Positions 37,842-48,713 of a DNA stretch of 64,000 nt are shown here, piece by piece. The notes beneath the pieces were generated by a model. That model was not told where the DNA came from, did no database searches, and saw nothing but the letters and a program-made list of their open reading frames with translations. The position numbers and the translations under genes are program-made. Numbering within the stretch: the first letter of the stretch is position 1; the number at the start of each line of letters is the position of its first letter. Source of the DNA: Isoetes taiwanensis (taxonomy: Eukaryota; Streptophyta; Lycopodiopsida; Isoetales; Isoetaceae); the NCBI GenBank assembly GCA_021234155.1, contig JAJEKV010000020.1:9797172-9861171 (forward strand). The letters run 5' to 3'.

Positions 37842-38420
37842 CATTGCTAAAAGGCTAAAGAGTGTTTTGGAGAAAATCATAAGCACCTCACAGGCTGCCT
37901 ACTTTGAAGGATAGATTTATCCTGGACAATGTAGTAGCGCAATCTTTGGGGCTGAAGCGGGCAAAGACTCCAATCAAGACATAGCTCTCATAAAGCTAGA
38001 TATTACCAAAGCTTTCGATACAGTCAGCTGGAACTTCTTATTCAAATGCTGTACTGCTCTTGGCTTCTCCAATGAGGTAATTCTTCTATTTAAAGGTATT
38101 CTCTCAAACTCCAGATCTTCAGTTCTTATCAATGGTGAATGTAGCCCCTTCTTTCCTCTGCAAGGAGGGGTCAAACAAGGGTGCCCATTAGCCCCCTTCC
38201 TGTTTTTGATCATAATGGAGGCTCTTCACAGCAAGTTGGAAGAGGCCAAAAATACTAACTTGATCCAAGGTCTCTCCCTCCCGGAAAACGAAGTGATGGA
38301 TCAAATTTTAAACGGACATTTTGCAAATGACACATTTCTTCTAGTCTCCATGGATAACAGGTCTCTCTCCAACACCCAAACAATTCTGGAGGATTTTGGG
38401 GTAGCTTCGGGATGCAAAAT
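37842..38420 (+). mobile_element. LINE unit 1, RT part after the nested insertion
   Basis: The unit resumes with CATTGCTAAAAGGCTAAAG. From about 37980 to 38420 it is essentially identical to the RT of unit 3 (45320-45760), including motif A (LDITKAFDTVSW), VKQGCPLAPF and the altered FAND. It ends at ..GCAAAAT and is joined directly to an ORF1 start. Confidence 0.85.
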
Positions 38421-41400
38421 CAAAGACTCAAATGGCTTCTTCAATCCGAAAGAAGTGAACTCTTGTGACTGCGAGAACTGCGGGGAGGTGAAGCTTTCGG
38501 CTCTGAACATAACGAAGACAAAAATCAGAGAGAGCAAGATTAGCAACTCCATCCCAGTTATCGGCAAGAACGACAAAAACAAAGGTTCTCTTTCTTCCCC
38601 TTCTTATAAAAATGTGCTCATGAATGCTTCTCCATACGCTCAACCAAGCGTCTCAAAGAAGGTAGCGATTACACCAGAGGGAAAGGTTTTCAATAGTGAT
38701 TTCATTGATCTCACGGTGTTTTGGATGCTTTTCTTTCGCTTGGGTTTCTAAATATATTCTTATCCATTTCTAAAACGCCCATCTCAAGGGGATATCAAGA
38801 ATTGGATCACCAAAACCAACATATACCGATTCTTTTCTATACTTAATTTGGATAAGTACACCTTTCAAATTGTCTGCGGGGGCGAGCTACGTGTCAATCG
38901 GATCCTCGAGGAAAGCTCGACTTCATTGCAGCTGTCCTTCTACATTATGAAGTGGTCTCTAATTTCATCCACGGCGCACATTGGGCGAAATTCAAACCAC
39001 CACTTGGATTTCCTTTCCCAATTTACCTCGGAGCTTTTCGGACAAGGTCTCACCTTATGGCCTGTCGGAATCTTTAGGGGATGTGCTAGAAGTGAATATT
39101 CCCCAAGCGAACTTCCCCATCGATTACGCATTTCCAAAAAATTGAAGTTGAGTTGGAAGAAAAAGATTAAAATAAGGGTTATGCACGAGGAGTTTTGGAT
39201 TTAAGTGTCAATTACTCGAAGTGGCCTATTACCGTACAAGCAGCATCCCTCGGCAAACCAAGCAAAAAAGCAGGTCTAGAAGCCTAAAGTCAAAATTGAT
39301 GTGGATGAAGTAGCTAATGAAGCATCGAAAATCATGCCCATGAGAACCAGTGTCTTCGGGGCGAGAACCACAATAAAGAGATTGTCTTACGGGGTTAAAA
39401 AGATCCTAGTATTGATTTGAGGGAAGACATGGTGATTCCCGATTAAAACCTGAGTCGATTAGTTAGAATCGATTCGGAAACATCATTTTTACCCTTCGAA
39501 AACTTTGATCTTTGTCAACAAAGGGAATGCCATCCCCAGGGAAAATTGTGAAGATGCTCTTGTTCACGAGGATCTGAGGATGGAATGTAGTAGAGAAGAA
39601 GAAAGGCGCGCAAAAAGAAGATTTACTTTGGCCCTAGTAGATCAAGCCCAAGGGAAACAAACCATTCAATTTGGGATGGCTTGAGGTAAGTATATAATAC
39701 TTGATGGACAAGGACATATCTTTGTATTACACGGAATCTCGAGGTATTAATAACTTAATTAAAAAGGGATAGATTAAAGGTTTGTCTCTCCTCCCTTAAC
39801 CCCCGATGTATTGTTTCTTCAAGAGCATAAAATTCATAGTTTGGATCATGAGATCATTATTAGTAAAACTCTCCTCCCAATTATTTAATCTGGTCTATCC
39901 ACGCTAATGACTCTTCGGCAGAATAGCTATTATTGGAGGCATAGTCTTAATATTTCTAATAAAGTATATGGTTAATGGAAATGGTAGGTGGTGATTATTA
40001 TTCTGAGAACTAAATTGGCCCTTGTGAACATTTATGCTTACAACAGCCCTGAGAGAAAGGGTGGAGATTTGGAAAAGGTCAAAAGTAGCCTTGATAACCT
40101 TGATTTCGATGAATGCATTACGGGTGGAGATTTAAATATGGTGACCAACGACTTTATGAAGAACAAAAATTACAGGCCCCTTGGGAAACACGAAAAGGAA
40201 GCTTGGATGGATCTAACAAAAGTCACAATCTCAATCTAGCGAGAACCAAACCCAATTCTTTGAGTTGGACTGATAAAAGGTTGGATCCTACCTTGTGTTT
40301 ACATGTGATTTTACCTATCGGGAAAATCTTTGGAATGAAAAATTGCAGAGTTAACAATATAGAGGGTTATACTACGTGGACCACTACCCAAGCAGGTTGA
40401 GAAGAGCTGGCAATTACGCCAACAAAAAAGAAAGACATACTTCAAACTCAATACTAGTCTCCTCGAGCATGTGGAATTCATGGACGGAGACTAAAGGAGT
40501 TGATAGCCAATTTCCCCTGACCAAGCGGTAAGTCGGGGTTGGATGTTACGGTGGATATGGTGGCCAAGGCCATCAAGAAATGGCTAAAAAGAGTGGGGAA
40601 AAATCTATACACTATAATAAGCTTGCTCACCTCAGAAATCGAGGGAGATATTCTACCCAATGCCCACGATGAAGAAAAAGGAGGATATTAAAAGCTGAAA
40701 TTGAAAAAGAGGAAATAAGGATAGTGATGGTTTGGAGACTCAAAGGCCAAAATTTCTTGAAATTAAAAATGATGAAAAAGTAACTCTAAATTCTTCTTTG
40801 TTAAAAGCAAAGAGCGGAGAAGAAAAATCATATTTTTGAAATAAAGGTAGGGGATGAAGACATTTAGGATGAGGATCAAATCAAGCTTCTTTTGACCACT
40901 CACTTTAATGGGTATAATGGGCACAAATCAGGGCCTTGGCTTCTATGGATGACTTCATCAACCTCCAAGCTAAGGTAAGTCTTGAGGATAATCTTAATAT
41001 AATAAGGCCTTTCTCCAACGAGGAACTCCTCAAATTCGCCATGGAAATGGAAAAAGGTAAAAGCCCATGGGCCTGATGGGCTCCCGGTTGAGTTCTTTAT
41101 CAAAGCTTGGCTGTAATTGGAGTTTGCCTAACTAAATTTGGCCTAATGAGTTCGGGGAAATTAAATACTTGGATGCTAGAATCAATACCGGTCGATCACT
41201 CTTATTCCTAAGGCCGATATGCACGCCACTCTTTTAGGATTACATGCCCATCTCTTTAACTAATGTGATATATAAAGATTATCAAAAGGGACCATTGCTA
41301 AAAGGCTAAAGAGTGTTTTGGAGAAAATCATAAGCACCTCACGGCTGCCTACTTGAAGGATAGATTTATCCGGACAATGTGTGGTAACCGCAATCTTTGG

Positions 41401-41876
41401 GGCTGAAGGCTGGGCAAAAGACTCCAATCAAGACATAGCTCTCATAAAGCTAGATATTACCAAAGCTTTCGATACAGTCAGCTGGAACTTCTTATTCAAA
41501 TCTTTGTCTTTGCTCTTGGCTTCTCCAATGAGGTAATTCTTCTATTTAAAGGTATTCTCTCAAACTCCAGATCTTCAGTTCTTATCAATGGTGAATGTAG
41601 CCCCTTCTTTCCTCTGCAAGGAGGGTCAAACCAAGGGTGCCCATTAGCCCCCTTCCTGTTTTTGATCATAATGGAGGCTCTTCCACGACAAGTTGGAAGA
41701 GGCCAAAATACTAACTTGATCCAAGGTCTCTCCCCTCGGGAAAAGTAAGTGATGGATCAAATTTTAAGCGGACATTTTTGCAAATGACACATTTCTTCTA
41801 GTCTCCATGGATAACTGGTCTCTCTCCAACACCCAAACAATTCTGGAGGATTTTGGGGTAGCTTCGGGATGCAAAA
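38421..41876 (+). mobile_element. LINE unit 2 (ORF1 to partial RT), tandem copy
   Basis: About 3.46 kb. ORF1 starts near 38432 (GGCTTCTTCAATCCG..). The ORF1 body lies at about 38600-39180, endonuclease at about 39800-40400 (GGDLNMV near 40125) and RT from about 41040, stopping again at ..GGGATGCAAAAT. The upstream RT reads in frame into this ORF1, giving a 181-aa open frame at 38206-38751. The ORF1 ATG frame itself meets an early stop. The unit carries many indels relative to unit 3, and none of its frames is intact. Confidence 0.8.
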
Positions 41877-42626
41877 TCAAAGACTCAAATGGCTTCTTCA
41901 ATCCGAAAGAAGTGAACTCTTGTGACTGCCGGGCTACTTGGGGAGGTGAAGAACTCTCACGAACATAACGAAGACAAAAATCAGAGAGAGCAAGATTAGC
42001 AACTCCATCCCAGTTATCGGCAAGAACGACAAAAACAAAGGTTCTCTTTCTTCCCCTTCTTATAAAATGTGCTCATGAATGCTTTCCTTACGCTTCAACC
42101 AACTGTCTCAAAGAAGGTAACCGATTCCGGAAAGGTTTTCAATAGTGATTTCATTGATCTCTACGATTGTTTGGATGCCCGACTCTTGCATGGGTTTTCT
42201 AAATATGCTATTCTTATCCATTTCCTAGAAAGCGCCCATCTCAGGGGATATCAAGAATTGGATCACCAAAAACCAAGATATACTGGATTCTTTCTATACT
42301 TAAATTTGGATAGTACACCTTTCAAATTGTCCGAGGGACGAAGCTCGTGTCAATCGGATCCTCTAAGAAAGCTCGACTTCATTAGCAAGCTGTCCCTTCT
42401 ATATTATGAAGTGGTCTCCCTAATTTCATCCACGCACGGCCGGGAAATTCAAACCACCACTTGATTTCCTTTCCCAATTTACCTCCGACTTTCTCGGACA
42501 AGGTCTCACCTTATGGCTGTGTCAGAATCTTTGGGGGATGTGCTAGAAGTGAATATTCCCCAAACGAACTTCCCATCTACCGCATTTCAAAAAAATTGTC
42601 GGATTGGAAGAAAAGATTAAAATAAG

Positions 42627-43059
42627 GGTTATGCCGATTGTGTAGTAACAGACTTCCCGTATCAGACGCGTTATGATGCAACGTATAGTATGCGGGGGGT
42701 AACGCATCGATGGCCGGTTTAACGATAAACGCATCGTCAAAGTTGTTGTTTAAAGTACGCCAGTGCGGTGCGATGCGGTTACCATAAAAAACGTCGCGAT
42801 GCGACGTTACGTTAAAAAAAAAATTATTTTTTATTTTTTGAAAAGTACTTGTACTGTTACCTATAAAATGCGACCGTACTGTCTGCGTACTTATAAAATC
42901 GCACGACGAAATGCAGACGTCAAACAACAAACCAAAAAAAAAATTTTCTTATTTGATGCAACTAAAATGAATAACGACGCAGATGCATGGGGGTGCATGA
43001 CGTTAAGTATGGAAAACGTGAACGCACGCCAGGCGTAACCTTAACCTACCGGTTATGCC
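42627..43059. mobile_element. 415-bp CpG-rich insertion with 9-bp target duplication
   Basis: GGTTATGCC is duplicated at 42627-42635 and 43051-43059. The inserted DNA is 42636-43050. LINE units 1 and 2 show the empty site (GGGTTATGC..GAG at about 25499 and 39175), which confirms both the insertion and the duplication. The interior is unusually rich in CG dinucleotides (GCGATGCG, ACGTTACGTT, AACGCATCG), with partial inverted pairs such as GTAACGCATCG / CGATGCGGTTAC. No terminal inverted repeat or coding domain is evident. The duplication length would suit a Mutator-like or hAT-like element. Confidence 0.75.
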
Positions 43060-43949
43060 CGAGGAGTTTTTGGATTTAAGTGTCAATTACTCCCGTGGCC
43101 TATACGGTACAAACAGGGCATCCCTCAAACAAACCAAGCAAAAGCGGGTCTAGCGACCTAAAGTCAAAATTGATGTGGATGAAGTAGCTAACGAAGCATC
43201 GAAAATCATCCCCAATGAGAACCGGGATCTTCGGGGCCGAGAACCACAATAAAGAGATTGTCTTACACGGGGTTAAAAAGATTCTAGTATTGATTTCTGA
43301 GGAAGACATGGTGATTCCGATTAAAAACCTGAAGTGGATTAGTTAGAATCGATTAGGAAACATCATTTTTACCCTTCGAAACTTTGATCTTTGTCAACAA
43401 AGGGAATGCCATCCCCGGGAAAATTGTGAAGATGCTCTTGTTCCCGAGGATACTGAGGATGGAATGTAGTAGAAAGAAGAAAGAAGCGGGGCCTTAAAAA
43501 AAGAAGATTTACTTTGGCCCTAGTAGATCAAGCCCAAGGAAACAAACATTCCATTTGGGATGGCTTGAGGTAAGTATAAATCTTGATGGACAAGGACATA
43601 TGTCAGACACGGAATCTCGAGGGTATTAATAGCTTAATTAAAGGGATAGATTAAAGGTTTGTCTCTCCTCCCTTAACCCTGATATATTGTTTCTTCAAGA
43701 GCATAAAATTCATAGTTTGGATCATGAGATCATTATTAGTAAAACTCTCCCTCCCAATTATTTAATCTGGTCTATCCCTGCTAATGACTCTTCTGCAGGA
43801 ATAGCTATTGCGTGGAGGCATAGTCTTAATATTTCTAATAAGTATATGGTTAATGACAGAAATGGTAGGTGGCAGATTCTCCTTTGTACTATTCACAGAA
43901 CTAAATTGGCCCTTGTGAACATTTATGCTTACAAATTGACCCTGAAAGG

Positions 43950-46900
43950 GTGGAGATTTGGAAAAAGGTCAAAAGTAGCCTTGATAACCTTGATTTCGAT
44001 GAATGCATTCTGGGTGGAGATTTAAATATGGTGACCAACAGCTTTATGAAGAACAAAAATTACAGGCCCCTTGGGAAACCTGAAAAGGAAGCTTGGATGG
44101 ATCTAACAAAAAGTCACAATCTCAATCTAGCCAGAACCAAACCCAATTCTTACAGTTGGACTGATAAAAGGTTGGATCCTACCTTGTGTTTACATGACAG
44201 ATTTTACCTATCGGAAAATCTTTGGAATGAAAATTGCAGAGTTAACAATATAGAGGGTTATACTCTGTCAGACCACTACCCCCAACAGTTGAGAATCAGA
44301 GCTGGCAATTCTGCCAACAAAAAGAGAAAGACATACTTCAAACTCAATACTAGTCTCCTCGAGCATGTGGAATTCATGGACAGACTAAAGGAGTTGATAG
44401 CCAATTTCCCCCAGCCAACTGGTAAGTCAGGTTGGATGTTCTGGTGGATAACAGTGGCCAAGGCCATCAAGAAATGGCTAAAAGAGTGGGGAAAATCTAT
44501 ACACTATAATAAGCTTGCTCACCTCCGAAATCTGAGAGATATTCTACCCAATGCCCCTGATGAAGAAAAGGAGGATATTAAAGCTGAAATTGAAAAAGAG
44601 GAAATAAGGATAGCTGATGGCTGGAGACTCAAGGCCAAAATTACTGAAATTAAAAATGATGAAAGAAGTAACTCTAAATTCTTCTTTGTTAAAGCCAAGG
44701 GCAGGCAGAAGAAAAATCATATTTTCGAAATAAAGGTAGGGGATGAAGACATTTCGGATGAGGATCAAATCAAGCTTGCTGCAGCCACTCACTTTACAGG
44801 TATAATGGGCACAAATCAGGACTGCCCCCTGGCTTCTATGGATGACTTCATCAACCTCCAAGCTAAGGTAAGTGCTGAGGATAATCTTAATATAATAAGG
44901 CCTTTCTCCAACGAGGAACTCCTCAAATTCGCCATGGAAATGGAAAAAGGTAAAAGCCCTGGGCCTGATGGGCTCCCGGTTGAGTTCTTTATCAAAGCTT
45001 GGCCTGTAATTGGAGTTTGCCTAACTAAGCTGGCTAATGAGTTCAGGGAAATTAAATACTTGGATGCTAGAATCAATACCAGTCTGATCACTCTTATTCC
45101 TAAGACTGATATGCCTGCCACTCTTTCGGATTACATGCCCATCTCTTTAACTAATGTGATATATAAGATTATTTCAGGGACCATTGCTAAAAGGCTAAAG
45201 AGTGTTTTGGAGAAAATCATAAGCACCTCACAGGCTGCCTACTTGAAGGATAGATTTATCCTGGACAATGTGGTAACTGCAATGCTGGGGCTGAACTGGG
45301 CAAAAGACTCCAATCAAGACATAGCTCTCATAAAGCTAGATATTACCAAAGCTTTCGATACAGTCAGCTGGAACTTCTTATTCAAATGCTGTACTGCTCT
45401 TGGCTTCTCCAATGAGGTAATTCTTCTATTTAAAGGTATTCTCTCAAACTCCAGATCTTCAGTTCTTATCAATGGTGAATGTAGCCCCTTCTTTCCTCTG
45501 CAAGGAGGGGTCAAACAAGGGTGCCCATTAGCCCCCTTCCTGTTTTTGATCATAATGGAGGCTCTTCACAGCAAGTTGGAAGAGGCCAAAAATACTAACT
45601 TGATCCAAGGTCTCTCCCTCCCGGAAAACGAAGTGATGGATCAAATTTTAAACGGACATTTTGCAAATGACACATTTCTTCTAGTCTCCATGGATAACAG
45701 GTCTCTCTCCAACACCCAAACAATTCTGGAGGATTTTGGGGTAGCTTCGGGATGCAAAATTAACCCGATCAAATCCAAAGTAGTAGCTAGAGATCAGGTA
45801 AAAGGAGAGCAAACAGCTGCTCTCATGGGCCGTAAGTATATTCTTCCTACTACCTCATCAAAATTTTTAGGTATTCCCCTTGTTCTTAAAGGTAGCCCTT
45901 CTGATACCTGGTCGGATATTATTGAAAAGTTCCAGAAAAAGGTGGATAGCCTAAACTCTAAATATATCTCCAAGCAAGGCAGAGCTATTATAGCTAATTT
46001 TGTCATATCCTCCTCCCATGTCTATCAATCCTCGGTCATTTTAGCCCCAAAGAAAGTCTCCTACAAATTACAGAGTATCATTGGCAGATTCATTTCTAGT
46101 GGCCAAAACAAGAGATGTTGGACCCCGGTTGCTATGGAGGAATGCTGTAAAAGTAAGAGCATTGGGGGTCTGGGAGTCATCAACATTGAGAAACAGGGTA
46201 TAGCCCTGGCTGCCAAATATTTTTACAAAGCAGCCTACAATAACATTAACCATCCAGTTTCTATTATCATTAGGCATTATTTAACCAAGTGCTTATCCTA
46301 TAGATGGAAGAAACTTCACCTCAATCTCCCTCACTCTATTTATTTTCCCTTCTCTGTTCCCAATTCGATCCCTGGTTTAATCAAGAAGTGGATCAGGGCT
46401 TGTAATTTAGTCAAAGGTATGTTTACATGGAAGGAGGGGCTATCCATGGATCAATCTATTTTTTGGAATCCAGGTTTGCTTACTAATGATTCTTCTCTCT
46501 GTCTAGCATGTCACTTTCCGGAACAGGCTAAGCTTTGGAAGAGCAAGGGACTTTTCTACATCACAGACTTCTTTGATGAACAAGGAATAATTCCTTTTAG
46601 GAGATCAGTGGTTGCCAATGAGGACGAGAACTCAGAGATACTGTACAATAATATTTGTACGGCGCTTTCTCAAGGCATTTGGTCAGAAGACAATTGTAAT
46701 TGGAACTATAATGATTCGGCCAGATTTACGGTCAGAGCAGCATATAAATACTTAATGAGGAACCAGAGGATTTCTATCCACACCAAGTGGCAGATAGGGG
46801 AGGATAGATGTATCAGTAATCTCAAATTCATGTGGGCATGCCCAATCCCTTCTAAAGTGAAGTCCTTTATGTGGCAGCTCTGGCATAAGGCTCTAGCCAC

Positions 46901-47234
46901 CAATTCTAAAAGGCACAGACTTAATATGACAGATTCTGATGTATGCTCAAGATGTCTCAGTCACAGGGAAGATGAGGAGCATTTATTTCGATCATGTATG
47001 TGGTCGGAATGGGTTCTTGAACTTGCTTCCAACCTGCTCGGTTTGGACCTCAACGCCCTCAATTCGGAGGACTTCTTCTGGCCCATTAACCCAAATGATT
47101 GGAGGCTGTACATTGTTTTATGGAGAATTTGGAAGGGCAGGAACAATTTTATCTTCAACTGTGAAATCACTCATCCGGAGGCCGTAATCAAGCAAATTGA
47201 ATATGACATTAAATGGATCATTGCTACCACTTAA
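43950..47234 (+). CDS. LINE ORF2: endonuclease (3' part), reverse transcriptase, zf-RVT
   Basis: 1094 aa from the first Met of the open frame; the true N-terminus lies upstream in another frame (LQEHK, 43687 onward). Endonuclease motifs: GGDLNMV (about residues 22-28) and SDH (about 107-109). RT: GKSPGPDG, TLIPK, motif A LDITKAFDTVSW (Asp464), VKQGCPLAPF and motif C FAND (Asn573, where FADD is expected). C-terminal zf-RVT: FMWACPIPSKVKSFMWQLWH, then CSRCLSHREDEEHLFRSC. Family role: target-primed reverse transcription of its own RNA in the nucleus. The Asp-to-Asn change hits a catalytic metal ligand and is shared by units 1 and 2, so this copy should be inactive unless it is a sequence error. 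There is no RNase H in frame. Confidence 0.9.
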   Translation: MEIWKKVKSSLDNLDFDECILGGDLNMVTNSFMKNKNYRPLGKPEKEAWMDLTKSHNLNLARTKPNSYSWTDKRLDPTLCLHDRFYLSENLWNENCRVNNIEGYTLSDHYPQQLRIRAGNSANKKRKTYFKLNTSLLEHVEFMDRLKELIANFPQPTGKSGWMFWWITVAKAIKKWLKEWGKSIHYNKLAHLRNLRDILPNAPDEEKEDIKAEIEKEEIRIADGWRLKAKITEIKNDERSNSKFFFVKAKGRQKKNHIFEIKVGDEDISDEDQIKLAAATHFTGIMGTNQDCPLASMDDFINLQAKVSAEDNLNIIRPFSNEELLKFAMEMEKGKSPGPDGLPVEFFIKAWPVIGVCLTKLANEFREIKYLDARINTSLITLIPKTDMPATLSDYMPISLTNVIYKIISGTIAKRLKSVLEKIISTSQAAYLKDRFILDNVVTAMLGLNWAKDSNQDIALIKLDITKAFDTVSWNFLFKCCTALGFSNEVILLFKGILSNSRSSVLINGECSPFFPLQGGVKQGCPLAPFLFLIIMEALHSKLEEAKNTNLIQGLSLPENEVMDQILNGHFANDTFLLVSMDNRSLSNTQTILEDFGVASGCKINPIKSKVVARDQVKGEQTAALMGRKYILPTTSSKFLGIPLVLKGSPSDTWSDIIEKFQKKVDSLNSKYISKQGRAIIANFVISSSHVYQSSVILAPKKVSYKLQSIIGRFISSGQNKRCWTPVAMEECCKSKSIGGLGVINIEKQGIALAAKYFYKAAYNNINHPVSIIIRHYLTKCLSYRWKKLHLNLPHSIYFPFSVPNSIPGLIKKWIRACNLVKGMFTWKEGLSMDQSIFWNPGLLTNDSSLCLACHFPEQAKLWKSKGLFYITDFFDEQGIIPFRRSVVANEDENSEILYNNICTALSQGIWSEDNCNWNYNDSARFTVRAAYKYLMRNQRISIHTKWQIGEDRCISNLKFMWACPIPSKVKSFMWQLWHKALATNSKRHRLNMTDSDVCSRCLSHREDEEHLFRSCMWSEWVLELASNLLGLDLNALNSEDFFWPINPNDWRLYIVLWRIWKGRNNFIFNCEITHPEAVIKQIEYDIKWIIATT

Positions 47235-47770
47235 AACCCGTTTTGATTCTTTGATTCTTACAGCTCCTTTGGTGCTTTTTCAGGAATTATTTTCGTTTTG
47301 GTGCGCAAGCTCAAGTGGAAGAAGATTGACCCGGCTGTCAATCAGCAATGGATCAAGGTCTTTGGACCACCAGACCTTTACAGCCATGAAGAACCATGTT
47401 TCTGTGGATGCTGCTGTGATCAGAACCCGGACGCAAGAAGAGGCATGCTCTGCCAAGCTAAGGATAGTAAGTCGCTTCAATATGGCCATGGCAGAAGCAT
47501 GTCTATGTGTATTCTGCACCCTCACGGTCATGGAGGCAGAGGGAGAAAATCAAGCAACTCCAATCTCAGATCATACTTTTAGGCGGACCGACATTCCATA
47601 TCAGACTATGATTTCCATATCTCAATTATTTCTAAGTTCTCTATCCACTACTTTTACTTTTTCTATTTACCTAAAGGGTTATACTTCCCTGTCAAAAAGT
47701 AATTTTTGTTAATCTTATAACTTTTTATTAATACATATATAAGCCTTCAATAAAAAAAAAAAAAAAATGA

Positions 47771-48713
47771 ATTGGGTATGAGTGGAATTTCTTTGCCAGA
47801 TCTCATGGCAAAGGAGAACATGATGGACAAGGTGCAATATTGAAAAGGATTTTGGCAAGAGATCAATTGAAGTATGAGGCCTGGAAATTGGAGCGTGCCA
47901 AAGACATTGTGGATTTCATGAACTGGTACATGATGAACAATCCACCAGACCCTCATATAAGAAGGTAAATTCTTGTTTTTTCTTAGATTTTTCTTATATT
48001 TGAAGTTGCATGAATCTGTTTTATATTGCAGGTTCTTTTGGCATATTGATCCCCAAAGTGTAGACAAATCTGAAAGGAAGGAGTGGAGAACACTATGTGG
48101 GAGCTCTAAACTTCATTGCATCAGACCATGTGACAAAAAGAACCCTGCAAAAGTTGCTTACAGGTGCTTCTCTTGCTATTGTTCCTATTGCTTTCATGGT
48201 AAAAGGGATGATTGCACGAACAAAGCATGTTTGGGAGCATGGCTCACAGCAGAACTGAAACCAAAGATGAATTCTGTTGCTGGAGAAACATCCACAGCAA
48301 TTAGTCAGGGGGAAGAAGAAGAAGATGAAGAAGAAGAAGATGAAGAAGAAGATTACCTTAGTTCTCTTCTAGAAGTTGGAGATAACTTTGCTATAAATGC
48401 ACATCCAGAAGATGGTGAGGGAGTTGACTTTTATGATCTTAGGTCTACAGAGACTAAACACACATTGTTAGATACATATGAAGATGCTTGGGGTACTGCA
48501 TTTGGTGTAGGAGAAGTTATAGTTTCTGGCCATTACTACAAGCAAACAGATGCACTTCAATTTGAGTTGCTATTGGACAAGCCAGTTGCTAGTTTGTATA
48601 GCCACCTTGTCAGACATGTGAAGTTTGATATGGAGAATCTTGGTAACAACAGTTTCAAGATGAGTGAAGAGACATGCCAAAAAGTTATGGCATCCCTTCC
48701 AGTAGAGTGCTAA
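47771..48713 (+). pseudogene. 3' part of a gene for an SHGKG-motif protein, truncated by the LINE
   Basis: Exon 1 remnant 47771-47964 and exon 2 48032-48713, joined by a GT-AG intron in phase 2. The start reads WNFFARSHGKGEHDGQGAIL, a WNFxAxSHGKGxxDGxG motif. I recall it from uncharacterised proteins, some associated with transposases, but no function is established. Next come a Cys-rich segment (CFSCYCSYCFHGKRDDCTNK), a long Glu/Asp run (about 48310-48360) and a C-terminal part ending LPVEC. The reading frame opens only 5 nt after the LINE poly-A, so everything upstream, including promoter and start codon, has been displaced or lost. The remaining exons are undamaged, which points to recent disruption. 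Confidence 0.65.

Larger units (their letters stand above)
27565..37845. mobile_element. 10.27-kb insertion nested in LINE unit 1 (unclassified element)
   Basis: Left and right LINE parts are contiguous in unit 3 (GGGACCATTGCTAAAAGG). Here they are separated by 27569-37841. CATT is repeated at both edges (27565-27568, 37842-37845). Near the edges, TATTTAATTAAAAGTGGGAC (27577-27596) and GTCCCACTTTAATTAAATA (37817-37835) form a terminal inverted pair with one indel. No transposase, RT or integrase motif is recognised inside, but 849 bases are missing. Open frames inside (for example 28508-28999, 32234-32653, 36408-36896 on minus and 37043-37504) match nothing I can name. It may be a composite of several insertions. 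Confidence 0.6.
41877..47766 (+). mobile_element. LINE unit 3, full 3' end with poly-A tail
   Basis: This is the most complete copy of a plant L1-type LINE. It has an ORF1 remnant (41890-42650 and 43050-43560), an endonuclease start at about 43681-43935, the long ORF2 at 43950-47234, a 3' region to 47750 and a poly-A run at about 47751-47766. The frame breaks between the endonuclease start and the long ORF at about 43935 (ACAAATTGACCCTGAAAGG, where unit 2 has ACAACAGCCCTGAGAG). The translation at 47380-47580 (SVDAAVIRTRTQEEA..MAEA) is a possible degraded RNase H region. A 415-bp foreign insertion sits in ORF1. Confidence 0.85.
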
